A DNA stretch of 32,740 nucleotides from Clostridiales bacterium (GCA_003452395.1 DMOI01000060.1:22281-55020); one strand, 5' to 3'; positions 13,668 to 22,772 are shown, counted from the stretch's first letter. A program made the numbers and translations. The notes: a model not told the origin generated them from the letters alone.

Positions 13668-16600
13668 AAATGTAGGGAATATATTATTTTTTCTTTAACA
13701 TTTTTACCTAATATACCTCTTAGCGCTTCCTCATATATTTCTAGTTGTTCTCTATACTTTTCTTTTATATTTTCTCCTGTATTATCGGCAGTATAATCCG
13801 TCTTATAATCTACTAATATAAGTTCTCCATTTTCTTCAAAGTAACAATCTATAACACCTTGTATCAATACCTTTTCATCTGTCTTTTCATTATATATATC
13901 ATTTATGCTTTTTTCTAGCACAAAAGGCACTTCTTTATGTAGTTTAGAGGCACTTCTCATTCTTCTTGCTAAATCTGACATGAGAAACTCGTAGATAACA
14001 TGTTTTTCAATATTTTTTATATCCTCATTTGATACAATATTCTTATTTATTAATAATTCAAGCTCATTCTCTAAGTCGGTAGTTGAGGATACTTTCTTAT
14101 AATTTATATGTTTCAAGATTTTATGCACTATAATACCCTTTTCGGTATTATTATAACCTTTATCTGATACTTCAAGCAATAGCTCTAGCATTTTGCTTTC
14201 ATATCTTTTTCCTACCATCTTAAACTCTTTTTTCAGATCTGTTACTGACAATTTTTTAGGATATTTATTTACTCCTTTATATTTGTAACTCCAAATTTTT
14301 TCTAGTTTGACTTGTTTCTGCATTTTTTTCTGCTCAGTTACTTCTTCTCGGAACTCACAATTAACATCTTTCTTGTTAAATATATTTATATTGAGTTTCC
14401 CTTTCAGCTCTTTTGTTTGTCCTTCATTTAGAATACAAGATGCTATCATTTGAAAATAGTTTTGGCAACCAAGTATATATCTATCAGGTAATGTACTTGT
14501 TTGTATATTGATTTTTTCTAGTATCTTTGCTTTTTCCTTTTCATAATCATTTGCTACACTAACTATATACATTTTTTCCTTGGCACGAGTTAGGGCCACA
14601 TATAGAACCCTAATCTCTTCTGATACTATTTCTTTTTTTATTTGCTGCTCTATAATATATTTTGGAAAAGTTTTATACATAATATTATTTTTAACATCGA
14701 CCATGTCCGTTCCAATTCCATACCTATCATGTATAAGTACAGAGTCCTTCAAACTAGTTGAAGTATTAAATTTCTTAGTAGTACCACATAAAAACACCAC
14801 TGGAAACTCGAGCCCCTTACTTTTATGTATAGTCATTATCCTCACAACATCTTCATTTTCTCCTATGACTTTTGCGCCACTGACATCTTTATTACTTTCT
14901 ATTACCTTATCAATAAACCTAATAAAATCAAATACTCCAGAAAAAGTAGTTTTTTCATACTGCTCTGCCTTTTTTATGAGTAGCCTCAAATTGGCATTCT
15001 TAAGTTTAACACTTTTCGAACAATAATCAAGCTCGTATATATTAGTTTCTTTATATATTTTCTCTAACAAGTCCCTTATTTTCATACATTCTGAATATGC
15101 ACGCCACCTGGATATATCTTTTATAAAAACATTTATCTTCTGTTTGAGTTTTATATCTTCTACGCTTTTTAGTGCATCATAAAAGCATCCCTGCTTACTT
15201 TTATTTCTTATAATTACAAGCTCATCAAGCGTAAATCCGAATATAGGAGATTTAAGCAAAGCTATAGTAGGAATATCGTACATTGGATTATCAATAACTC
15301 TCAGTATATTTAATATTAACCTTATTTCTATGCTATCAAAATACCCCTTATCATCTTCTGAATACAGTGGTATTCCTGACTTTCTAAATATATTTATGTA
15401 CTCTTCTACATAATTTTTGGTACTTCTTAAAAGTATCACTATATCCCTATACTGTACAGTCCTATATGTACCTATCTTTTTATCATATATATGTAATTCA
15501 TCTTCTACTATCTTTTTAATCCTACTTGCAACATGCCTTGCTTCAATATCAGCCTTAGAAAATTCTTCTACTTCATCATCTGCACTATCCTCGTCCTTCT
15601 TATCTATTATATCAAAATCAATTTGCTTGGCTATATATTTATCAGTACTCTCATACTCTGCACCAAGATTTAGTTCTGCTCTTTGATCATAATTTATCCC
15701 AGATATTTCATATGTCATAAGCTTCTTAAAGATAAAATTTACAAAATTTATTATCGTATCTCTGCTCCTAAAGTTTTGAGTAAAGTCTACAGCTGTATTT
15801 TGTTTGTCCTGACCTTTAGCAAATGCATGGTATTTCCCTAAGAATATTTCCGGCTTAGCCTGCCTGAATTTATATATGCTTTGTTTAACATCTCCTACCA
15901 TAAAAACATTAGAATAGCCTACAATTTCTTTAGATACAAGTGTAAGTATAGTGTCTTGTATAATATTTATATCTTGATATTCGTCTATAAATATATACTT
16001 ATATTTTTCTTGTAGCTTAATCGCTCTACTCGAGGCTGTTACTTTTTCTAAATCACTCTTATCCCTTAAAATACTGAGGGTATAGTGCTCAATATCAGAA
16101 TAATCTATTATTCCCTTCTCTTTTTTTACATTCAAAAACTTTTCTTCCACTTTTCTTATAATATCTACGAGTTTGCTTAAAATAAGATGCCACTCATCCA
16201 TACTCTCAATCATTCTTTCTGGTGACAGTATAAATACTTTTTCCTTTGTGTTCTTTATAAAGCTCTTCATTACTTCTCGTACACCCTGAACCCTTGTCTT
16301 TATTGTTTCATCTGTCTTATCTTTTATTGTTGGTAGTCTAGCAAACTCCACTTCTAGAAGTTTCCTATAAAAGCACTCTATTCCTTTATCAAGCGTAGAC
16401 TCAAGCTCCATAAACATATCATGTTCATATGCTATTAGTTCTCTGTATTCCTTTATATCATACGTCCTTAGTTCTACCAGTACTACCTCTGTATCATGTA
16501 TAATATCTTGTATTTCTATATTTATCTGCTCTTTGATTAACTTTATCCACATATTATCATCAATCTTTTCATCTTTTCCCGTTTTGTATGAATCAACTGC

Positions 16601-17182
16601 ATTTTCTAGCCATTTTATAGGCTCTATACTTATTTGACGTATCTTATCGTATATATTTATAATTATATCTTGAAGTTCCTTATCATCACGGCCATTTGTA
16701 TAACTATTTACAAGCTTATCAAAATAATCATTTTCACTTGTTTCATATTCTGCCTCAAGCACCGTATTCACAGTGTCTATTAGTATTAAACTTATTTCCT
16801 CTTCATTTGCAACTCTAAAACTAGGTGAAAGCTCAATAAAATCGTAGTTACTCCTCATTACTTCTAAACAAAATGCATGTATTGTAGTAATCATTGCCTG
16901 TGAAAGCAAAATAAGCTGCCTCTGCAAATGCTCATTATTAGGCAACTCATCTATTTTATTAAGCAATGCTTGTATTACCCTCTCTTTCATCTCATTCGCT
17001 GCCGCCTTTGTAAATGTAACAACAAGAATTTCATTTATGTCTGTAGGGTTTTCTATATCTGTAATAATATTAATTATTCGCTCGACTAAAACAGCTGTCT
17101 TACCTGAACCCGCTGCAGCTGATACTAAAATATTTTTATCCTTTATTTCTAATGCCTTCTCTTGTTCACTTGTCCATTTCAT
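13646..17182 (-). CDS. addA: AddA, ATP-dependent helicase/nuclease subunit A
   Basis: AddA is the 3'-5' helicase and nuclease subunit of AddAB, the Firmicute counterpart of RecBCD, which resects double-strand breaks for RecA. The 1178-residue length is right for the family. UvrD-type motifs are clear: I (AAAGSGKT, about 22-29), Ia (VVTFTKAAANEMKERV), II (IDEYQDIN), III/IV (MVGDVKQSIYKFRQA, QNFRS), V (TIHKSKGLEFPVVFL) and VI (LYVALTRAKE). The C-terminal RecB-type nuclease domain has IQGVIDCYF and LVDYKTDY with the catalytic Asp and Lys, then YREQLEIYEEAL. GGGGTG precedes the ATG at 17182. The partner addB, usually next to it, is not in this window. Confidence 0.95.
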   Translation of the reverse strand: MKWTSEQEKALEIKDKNILVSAAAGSGKTAVLVERIINIITDIENPTDINEILVVTFTKAAANEMKERVIQALLNKIDELPNNEHLQRQLILLSQAMITTIHAFCLEVMRSNYDFIELSPSFRVANEEEISLILIDTVNTVLEAEYETSENDYFDKLVNSYTNGRDDKELQDIIINIYDKIRQISIEPIKWLENAVDSYKTGKDEKIDDNMWIKLIKEQINIEIQDIIHDTEVVLVELRTYDIKEYRELIAYEHDMFMELESTLDKGIECFYRKLLEVEFARLPTIKDKTDETIKTRVQGVREVMKSFIKNTKEKVFILSPERMIESMDEWHLILSKLVDIIRKVEEKFLNVKKEKGIIDYSDIEHYTLSILRDKSDLEKVTASSRAIKLQEKYKYIFIDEYQDINIIQDTILTLVSKEIVGYSNVFMVGDVKQSIYKFRQAKPEIFLGKYHAFAKGQDKQNTAVDFTQNFRSRDTIINFVNFIFKKLMTYEISGINYDQRAELNLGAEYESTDKYIAKQIDFDIIDKKDEDSADDEVEEFSKADIEARHVASRIKKIVEDELHIYDKKIGTYRTVQYRDIVILLRSTKNYVEEYINIFRKSGIPLYSEDDKGYFDSIEIRLILNILRVIDNPMYDIPTIALLKSPIFGFTLDELVIIRNKSKQGCFYDALKSVEDIKLKQKINVFIKDISRWRAYSECMKIRDLLEKIYKETNIYELDYCSKSVKLKNANLRLLIKKAEQYEKTTFSGVFDFIRFIDKVIESNKDVSGAKVIGENEDVVRIMTIHKSKGLEFPVVFLCGTTKKFNTSTSLKDSVLIHDRYGIGTDMVDVKNNIMYKTFPKYIIEQQIKKEIVSEEIRVLYVALTRAKEKMYIVSVANDYEKEKAKILEKINIQTSTLPDRYILGCQNYFQMIASCILNEGQTKELKGKLNINIFNKKDVNCEFREEVTEQKKMQKQVKLEKIWSYKYKGVNKYPKKLSVTDLKKEFKMVGKRYESKMLELLLEVSDKGYNNTEKGIIVHKILKHINYKKVSSTTDLENELELLINKNIVSNEDIKNIEKHVIYEFLMSDLARRMRSASKLHKEVPFVLEKSINDIYNEKTDEKVLIQGVIDCYFEENGELILVDYKTDYTADNTGENIKEKYREQLEIYEEALRGILGKNVKEKIIYSLHLNKQLLF

Positions 17183-17276
17183 ATTTATCACCCCAAATTC
17201 TTTACGTTACATAAATTTCTACATTTCATGCCTTTTACCCATTTAGTTCCCGCACTAACCAATTTTATCTTTTCTT

Positions 17277-17305
17277 ATTGTATCACATTTCAAAAATAAG
17301 CTCAA
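17277..17305 (-). promoter_or_regulatory. Promoter for addA, overlapping the pilin terminator
   Basis: Minus strand: TTGAGC (17300-17305), 17-base spacer, TACAAT (17277-17282). The -35 lies inside the 3' arm of the upstream terminator hairpin and the T-run falls in the spacer. Confidence 0.55.
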
Positions 17306-17325
17306 GCAAAATTTGCCTGAACTTA
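17291..17325 (-). terminator. Intrinsic terminator of the pilin-like gene
   Basis: Minus strand stem TAAGTTCAGGCAAA / TTTGCTTGAGCTTA (two wobble pairs), followed by a TTTTT run. It lies about 55 bases past the stop of the gene at 17379-18695. Confidence 0.75.
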
Positions 17326-17378
17326 CATATGGAAACTTATATCTCCACTTCCCTCTACTTCGCAAATTTGAGGCTTTT

Positions 17379-18695
17379 CTAATTAAAGCTCGTTATCGTG
17401 TACGCCGCTTCCGCTGTCGCTCCACTCTCAGCCCCTAACGTCATACTCGACGAGCTTAAGTACAAAGCTGGACGCACCCCGTAGTACCCGCTAAAGGCAT
17501 ATGCGTGGCTGACCATTCCATTGTCAGTAATATAGCGAGGACGAAATGAACCGGCTGTACTTGCGTCCCTTGTCCAGTAATCCCATGCTGTTGTATCATT
17601 TGCAGGATCACTTGCATAATTACTTTGGTTTCTTGCTTGTTGTGTTGTATATGCTATTTGATAATCTGTTACTGTGCTCGGATGCTGTAGTACTCCATCT
17701 ACATAATCTGCTAATTCTCCTAAACTAGGTAAAAATACTGTGTCTGTTGTGTTTTTATAGTATGCTGTGTTATAGTTACTTCCATCTCCTACTGATACTG
17801 ATTCATCTACTCCTGTATTTGTGTATCCATGTGCTGCCGTTCCTTCCCCATCATGCCCATCTAGTTCATTGTATACTATACTTCTATGTGTAACATCTAC
17901 AATCTGTGCTCTTTCATCATCTGTTAAATTTGTGAGAAATCCTGCTTGTGTATTATATGGATTTACTGCTGTTCCAATCAACTGTACATTTGCTGCATCT
18001 GGTGCTTGTGTTGTCCATGCTACTGTTGCTGCGTTACTATTTAGCCATTCTCTTATGTTGCTATTGCCCCAATAATTACTTCCATAGTCGTCCCTAAAGC
18101 CATCTCCTCCTGTATTTCCTGGTTCTTTTGCGTCATATGGCTTCATTGTTATTATTCTATCTGCAAGCAGTAGTAGCTCTTCCCCTTCTTTTGTTGCGTC
18201 TATTTCTTGTTTTTTGATTACTCTCCATATTATTGGTGCTCCTTCGTACTCTCCGAATTGTATGTATGCTCCTTCTGCTATTGTTACTGGTGGTGATTCT
18301 CCTCCACCTCCGCCTCCACTTGCTATTCCTGTTACTTCTACTACTGTTCTGTTCACCTTTGCATTTCCTACTGGTCCTACTGTTACTATGTATGCTCCTG
18401 CTTCTGTGTCTCCTACTGGCAATGGATTGGTTGGTATTTCTTTTATAAATCCATTATCTACCATCAACTGTGTTATATTTGTATCCTCCGCTGGCACTGA
18501 GTCTACTGACATCAGATATGCATTCCCTTGTTGTTGTAACACTCTCACATTTTCATTATGTGCTATCTGCTTTGCTGTCCCGCTCTTACTTGTGAATATC
18601 GGTATCGCTATTGTTGCGAGTGCCGCTAGTATTACTAGTACTGCTAGTAACTCAAGTAATGTAAATCCTTTTTTGTTCTTTCTTTTTACTTTCAA
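17379..18695 (-). CDS. Type IV pilin-like protein with large C-terminal DUF6273-like domain
   Basis: The N-terminus is a canonical type IV prepilin: basic leader ending KKG, cleavage before Phe11, Glu at +5 (GFTLLELLAVLVILAALATI). Residues 35-120 form a small pilin body. A six-glycine linker (SGGGGGGES, about 127-135) joins it to a ~300-residue domain with EGAYIQFGEYEGAPIIWRVI, LLLADRIITMKPYD, SNIREWLNS, VFLPSLGELADY, WDYWTRD and YGVRPALYL. I associate these with the DUF6273 family, which may have a C-type-lectin-like fold. At 438 residues it is about three times a normal pilin. Start codon TTG, supported by GAGGAGCGG. The last ~200 bases are about 53% GC with many C- and G-ending codons, against about 38% just before. 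No pilus assembly gene of this class is nearby. Confidence 0.85.
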   Translation of the reverse strand: MKVKRKNKKGFTLLELLAVLVILAALATIAIPIFTSKSGTAKQIAHNENVRVLQQQGNAYLMSVDSVPAEDTNITQLMVDNGFIKEIPTNPLPVGDTEAGAYIVTVGPVGNAKVNRTVVEVTGIASGGGGGGESPPVTIAEGAYIQFGEYEGAPIIWRVIKKQEIDATKEGEELLLLADRIITMKPYDAKEPGNTGGDGFRDDYGSNYWGNSNIREWLNSNAATVAWTTQAPDAANVQLIGTAVNPYNTQAGFLTNLTDDERAQIVDVTHRSIVYNELDGHDGEGTAAHGYTNTGVDESVSVGDGSNYNTAYYKNTTDTVFLPSLGELADYVDGVLQHPSTVTDYQIAYTTQQARNQSNYASDPANDTTAWDYWTRDASTAGSFRPRYITDNGMVSHAYAFSGYYGVRPALYLSSSSMTLGAESGATAEAAYTITSFN

Positions 18696-18735
18696 CTTTA
18701 ATCCGCTCCTCTATCTAATTGTTCGCTTTTTATAC

Positions 18736-18764
18736 ATAATATCATTTTATTTTTCTTTTTTCAA
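18736..18764 (-). promoter_or_regulatory. Sigma-A-type promoter for the pilin-like gene
   Basis: Minus strand: TTGAAA (18759-18764), 17-base spacer, TATTAT (18736-18741), about 40 bases before the TTG start. Confidence 0.7.
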
Positions 18765-18812
18765 GTGTTTTGAGTTTTTTTATTTTAGTTGTTTTTATAT
18801 AGTTATCATTTT

Positions 18813-19871
18813 TTATAGCTCTTTTTTATCTTCCTCAATTAGCTTGTCCAACATCCTATCAAAATCCGAAACAAATCCCCTGTCTTGTATTATCCTATAT
18901 TTCTCAAATTCGCTTTCAGCAAATGCTTTTGCAATTTCAGCTGTAATTTTACCTGAGTTTTCTAGTATTTCTTTTTCATTGAACTGTAAAAATGCATTTA
19001 GTTTATTCGCCCAATCTTCCATAGTAATTGGAATATTACGTTCTGCTTGTGTTTCTGCATAATCCAAATACATTGTGACAAATCTGTCTAACTGCTTTAA
19101 TTCCTTTTCATTTAAATAATTTTTTGCAATAGATACATCATTTTTTACTATTTTTCCATTAGGTGCATTTTTCCATGTAGTCAGTCCCATATTTGTTTTC
19201 TTGCTATCTGCTCTACCCACTATCACTTCTGCAGCAGTTTGTCCATGTATAGCAAAATGTAGTTTGTTTTGAACTGTTTTAAAAAATGTTTTTGTTATTT
19301 CGCTATCTACATTATAATCCATAGCTGTTGCATATATATCAGTTATTTTTTGATAAAATTTACGTTCACTTGCCCTTATTTCTCGTATTTCTTCTAACAA
19401 GTGTTTGTAATATTCTTCACTAAGATACGCTCCATTTTTCAATCGTTCCTTATCTAAAACATATCCTTTTATCGTAAAGTTCTTTAGCACGCTTGTCGCC
19501 CATTGCCTAAACTGTACAGCTCTTTCAGAATTGATTCGGTATCCAATTAAAATAATAATCTCTAAGCTATAAAAAATCGGCTCTCTTGTAACATTTCTAT
19601 TACCTTCTTTTTGAACTATTCGAAATTTTCGAATAGTTGCTTCTTCATCTATTTCTTTATTTTTGAGTATTTCAGTTATATGATAGTTAACAGTATTAAT
19701 TCCTACATTATATAATTCTCCTAGCATTTTTTGTGTCAACCATACATTTTCATCCTGCACCATTACCTCAATCGAATTTTCATTTGATTGTGCTGTAAAT
19801 ATCAAAAACTCAACTGTACTATTTGTCATTTTAAATTGTATTGTTTTACCCGCATCGTTCTTTCTTTGCAT
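18813..19871 (-). CDS. rhuM: RhuM family protein
   Basis: RhuM proteins are named after a gene of Salmonella pathogenicity island 3; their biochemical role is not established. The 352-residue product has the usual N-terminal block with a possible winged-helix or HTH region (VWLTQKMLGELYNVGINTVNYHITEI) and RKFRIVQKEGNRNVTREPIFYSLEIIILIGYRINSERAVQFRQWAT. A central helical region follows (KFYQKITDIYATAMDYN; FFKTVQNKLHFAIHG), then a C-terminal region. Length is close to full for the family. GGGAGGATTTTAA supports the ATG. It sits 30 bases after engB and so could be co-transcribed with the WalRK operon. The family is patchily distributed and often mobile or near defence genes, so recent acquisition is possible. 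Confidence 0.82.
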   Translation of the reverse strand: MQRKNDAGKTIQFKMTNSTVEFLIFTAQSNENSIEVMVQDENVWLTQKMLGELYNVGINTVNYHITEILKNKEIDEEATIRKFRIVQKEGNRNVTREPIFYSLEIIILIGYRINSERAVQFRQWATSVLKNFTIKGYVLDKERLKNGAYLSEEYYKHLLEEIREIRASERKFYQKITDIYATAMDYNVDSEITKTFFKTVQNKLHFAIHGQTAAEVIVGRADSKKTNMGLTTWKNAPNGKIVKNDVSIAKNYLNEKELKQLDRFVTMYLDYAETQAERNIPITMEDWANKLNAFLQFNEKEILENSGKITAEIAKAFAESEFEKYRIIQDRGFVSDFDRMLDKLIEEDKKEL

Positions 19872-19901
19872 TTAAAATCCTCCCGTGGTTATCACTTGGT
19901 A

Positions 19902-20492
19902 TCATAGGTATAATAACATATTATTTATCTTCTCCCACAAAACATCTCTTCCTATTTTATCTATCGTCGAAAACAGAACGACATTATCCTCATCTACCAC
20001 ACCTAATGTCTTTTTAATCATTTGGATATTTTTATTCCTTTCATTTCTCCCTAGCTTATCGATTTTTGTTATTATAATTATATGGGGCATATCGAGGCTT
20101 TTAAGAAATTCAAACATCATTTTATCCTCATTATTTGGTTCGCGTCTTACGTCAAGTAAAAGCGCTAAGCACTTTAAGTTTTCTCTATTATTTAGGTAAT
20201 AATCAATAACCTTCAGCCAGCCTTCTTGTATGCCTTTTGATGCACTAGCATAACCGTATCCTGGTAAATCCACAAACCTTATAACCTTATCTATGTTATA
20301 GAAATTTATAGTTCTTGTCTTACCCGGCGCCGAGCTCGTTCTGGCAAATGATTTTCTATTTATCATTGAATTTAAAAGCGATGATTTCCCTACGTTGGAT
20401 CTCCCCGCAAAAGCTATTTCTGGTATCTCGTCTACAGGAAATTGACTTGCCTTTCCTGCTGTCATTTCTAATTCAACATTTTGTATATTCAT
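19902..20492 (-). CDS. engB: EngB/YsxC, ribosome biogenesis GTPase
   Basis: A TrmE-Era-EngA-EngB-Septin class GTPase needed for 50S subunit assembly and essential in Bacillus. The 196-residue product has G1 (AGRSNVGKSSLLN), G2 (PGKTRTINFY), G3 (FVDLPGYGYA) and G4 (IITKIDKLG), plus a G5-like region (VVLFSTIDKIGRDVLW). The SAPGKT signature typical of EngB is present. GGAGGATATTAT precedes the ATG. It lies 14 bases after yycI, so in this organism it is the tail of the wal operon rather than following lon/clpX. Confidence 0.96.
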   Translation of the reverse strand: MNIQNVELEMTAGKASQFPVDEIPEIAFAGRSNVGKSSLLNSMINRKSFARTSSAPGKTRTINFYNIDKVIRFVDLPGYGYASASKGIQEGWLKVIDYYLNNRENLKCLALLLDVRREPNNEDKMMFEFLKSLDMPHIIIITKIDKLGRNERNKNIQMIKKTLGVVDEDNVVLFSTIDKIGRDVLWEKINNMLLYL

Positions 20493-20506
20493 ATAATATC
20501 CTCCAT

Positions 20507-21379
20507 TTATCTATTATCTAACATCTCATTCGTATACGCATTTATTAAGTATACGTCACTTTCATTGACTTGTATCCTATAATATGGTTCTGCTTTTATA
20601 TTAAGGTAGTCGTTTATATCTACGCTTTCAACAAAATACCCTAAGTCTATATCCATAACGTGCAATTCTTGTGCTTCTTTATTGTATTTTTCTTTAACTT
20701 CATATAATAAATTTATAAGAACCTCATCAGATGATGATATTTCCCTCTGTTCATTAGTATACCCTTTAATATTAAAATTCGATATATCGACTTGGCTTAT
20801 TTCACCTTGTTTAAAATGTATTCTTACATAATTTGATAATATTAAGCTTTTTTCATAAAAACTATTATATTCAAAAATGTACTCTTCGTTTGTAATATTT
20901 AGCTGTGTATAAATATATTTTGATTTTAAAAATCCAAGTTTATCTATATACTTATCTGCATCATTTCTGGCCTGTTCTTTATCTATACCTTTATTGCTTT
21001 GTATTATGTTTTCCTTTGTATATTTAATAAGACCGTTCTTGTATATTGCTACTTGTCCATTTCCATCCTTATCGTACACAAACTTTTCATTATCTACGTA
21101 TTTTTTCATATTATTAATATCACCAAAAAATGTTTTACAAACTTCTGAATCATTTATATTATTTACACTTAGCTTTAGCATACTCATAGGATAGAATTCT
21201 TTATCTACGGTAGTATATACAGCTGCATTTTCTTTTGCAAAAACAGCTTGCATTCGTCGTATTTGTACATCCTGCATAACATATTTTTTGTTTTTATTTT
21301 CCGATATAAGAACACACAAAATAATATTTAATACTACAAAAATTGCAATAGCTATATTTTTAAACTTAGACCAATCCAT
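20507..21379 (-). CDS. yycI: YycI-like membrane regulator of WalK
   Basis: In Bacillus, YycI and YycH are single-pass membrane proteins that form a complex with WalK and restrain it. This 290-residue product starts MDWSKFKNIAIAIFVVLNII, the usual YycI opening, with one membrane helix at about 6-26, and has an extracellular region with YPMSMLKLSVNNIND and repeat-like NDADKYIDKLGFLKSKYIY and YNSFYEKSLILSNYVRIHF blocks. The extracytoplasmic part ends YYRIQVNESDVYLINAYTNEML. GGAG about 9 bases upstream supports the ATG at 21379; the nine extra in-frame codons before it overlap yycH. It begins 4 bases after the yycH stop. Confidence 0.87.
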   Translation of the reverse strand: MDWSKFKNIAIAIFVVLNIILCVLISENKNKKYVMQDVQIRRMQAVFAKENAAVYTTVDKEFYPMSMLKLSVNNINDSEVCKTFFGDINNMKKYVDNEKFVYDKDGNGQVAIYKNGLIKYTKENIIQSNKGIDKEQARNDADKYIDKLGFLKSKYIYTQLNITNEEYIFEYNSFYEKSLILSNYVRIHFKQGEISQVDISNFNIKGYTNEQREISSSDEVLINLLYEVKEKYNKEAQELHVMDIDLGYFVESVDINDYLNIKAEPYYRIQVNESDVYLINAYTNEMLDNR

Positions 21380-21383
21380 ATAC

Positions 21384-22772
21384 TCAACTCCATTTTTCCT
21401 CATCATTATCTATTGCATCTATCGGATATACATTATCTGCTGTTTCTATTATCCATACTAGTTTTGGATTCTGCTCTAAATCCTCTGAGTAGTATGAAAG
21501 AAACATATTCTTTATAATTATATTTTTATTTTCTTTCAATTTATCATCTATTACTTTATTATATCTTTTTAACCTTATTTTCTCAAAGGTAGGACTAAGT
21601 CCATACTCTCTTATTAGTCTTTTATAAGAATGCACCCTATTATTCTTTACTATAACTTCTACTGGATATTTTAGTATTATATCTTTTTCTAAATTGTTTG
21701 CCATAACATACCTATAATCATCTGTTTTGAATTCAAATGATAATTTCCATTCGCTATCGCTATTTCTTTTTGCGTTCACCAAGTATAAATCTGGATATAT
21801 ATATTTATTATCCTTTTCTATAAAAGCCATTGCTAATTGATATGCTGCCTCAAAACTAAGATAAGCATATTTTTCAGAAAATTTTGAATTTGTATATTCC
21901 ATTAGCCCTGCATCAGAAAATCTTACTGACTTTTCCCCATCTGAGTACACTGTGATTCCATTTTGCTTTTCAGATCTCCATTTTGCCGAAGGATTCTCAA
22001 AAAAAGAATTTACGTATTCTTCTACTTTTTTATCATCAATTACGTCATTAGTTTTAAATGGATTTTTCATAATTACATTTAGTTTTGTATAAATATCTGA
22101 CTTTAAAAATTCTGGCAGGAAGTTAATATCTGAAAAATTTTTCAACCCAACATACTCTGGTACACTATATTTCTTAAACACTGTTTTATATTGTATAAAA
22201 TTTATGTCATCAGCTATGGTTTTTGAGTTGTATTCTACTTTCACTTTTTTCATTGTTTTATTATGTTCATCAATAAAAAAACAAATAACACTCCCATCTC
22301 CTAGAATTGATGGTTGTAATATAATTTTGCTAAATTCTCCGATTAGTTTAATGTTTTTGTTGTTTTCATCGTAGTCATTATTTAAACTTTTAATACTTGA
22401 TAATTGCACAGGGTACTGGTATAATACTGCTTGATTATCTAAAAATTCTTTCATATTAATTGTTTCTTCAGTAATATCCAAATCTTCAGTATTAATAAAG
22501 TTAAATATTCTTTTTAATTCAGCATCAAAATTCTTCGTTACTTCATCAGTATCTTTCAAAACCGTATACTGCTTACCAAAGCTTACAACAAGCATTATAG
22601 GCTCTAACTGATATTTATAATTAACATCGGTATTGTTTTTTGTAAAAATATTTGTAATTACACTGTAAAAAAAGTTACGGCTTGAATAATCATCAAACCA
22701 TAACTCAACCATCTGACAAATAGCTATTATTATAAGTATTGCCAACACATACGTTTTCGCTCTATTATACAT
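21384..22772 (-). CDS. yycH: YycH-like membrane regulator of WalK
   Basis: Partner of YycI in controlling WalK. The 462-residue product is close to the 455 residues of Bacillus YycH. It has one N-terminal membrane helix (TYVLAILIIIAICQMVELWF, about 7-26) and a large extracellular part with YycH-like features: a conserved-looking LEPIMLVVSFG near residue 60, FFENPSAKWRSEKQNGITVYSDGEKSVRFSDAGLMEYTN and a final YycH-I type block (SYYSEDLEQNPKLVWIIETADNVYPIDA). The ribosome binding site is weak (GGTTGTGATC). It follows the secreted protein gene by 27 bases and precedes yycI by 4. Sequence match is moderate; order and topology make the call firm. Confidence 0.88.
   Translation of the reverse strand: MYNRAKTYVLAILIIIAICQMVELWFDDYSSRNFFYSVITNIFTKNNTDVNYKYQLEPIMLVVSFGKQYTVLKDTDEVTKNFDAELKRIFNFINTEDLDITEETINMKEFLDNQAVLYQYPVQLSSIKSLNNDYDENNKNIKLIGEFSKIILQPSILGDGSVICFFIDEHNKTMKKVKVEYNSKTIADDINFIQYKTVFKKYSVPEYVGLKNFSDINFLPEFLKSDIYTKLNVIMKNPFKTNDVIDDKKVEEYVNSFFENPSAKWRSEKQNGITVYSDGEKSVRFSDAGLMEYTNSKFSEKYAYLSFEAAYQLAMAFIEKDNKYIYPDLYLVNAKRNSDSEWKLSFEFKTDDYRYVMANNLEKDIILKYPVEVIVKNNRVHSYKRLIREYGLSPTFEKIRLKRYNKVIDDKLKENKNIIIKNMFLSYYSEDLEQNPKLVWIIETADNVYPIDAIDNDEEKWS

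Noticed and set aside
17379..18695. Complete diversity-generating retroelement
   Set aside because: No reverse transcriptase, accessory protein or template repeat is present in the window; only target-like features of the pilin are seen, so this is reported only as a hypothesis.
18813..19871. Toxin-antitoxin or phage antirepressor assignment
   Set aside because: The sequence fits RhuM better, and no partner small gene adjoins it.
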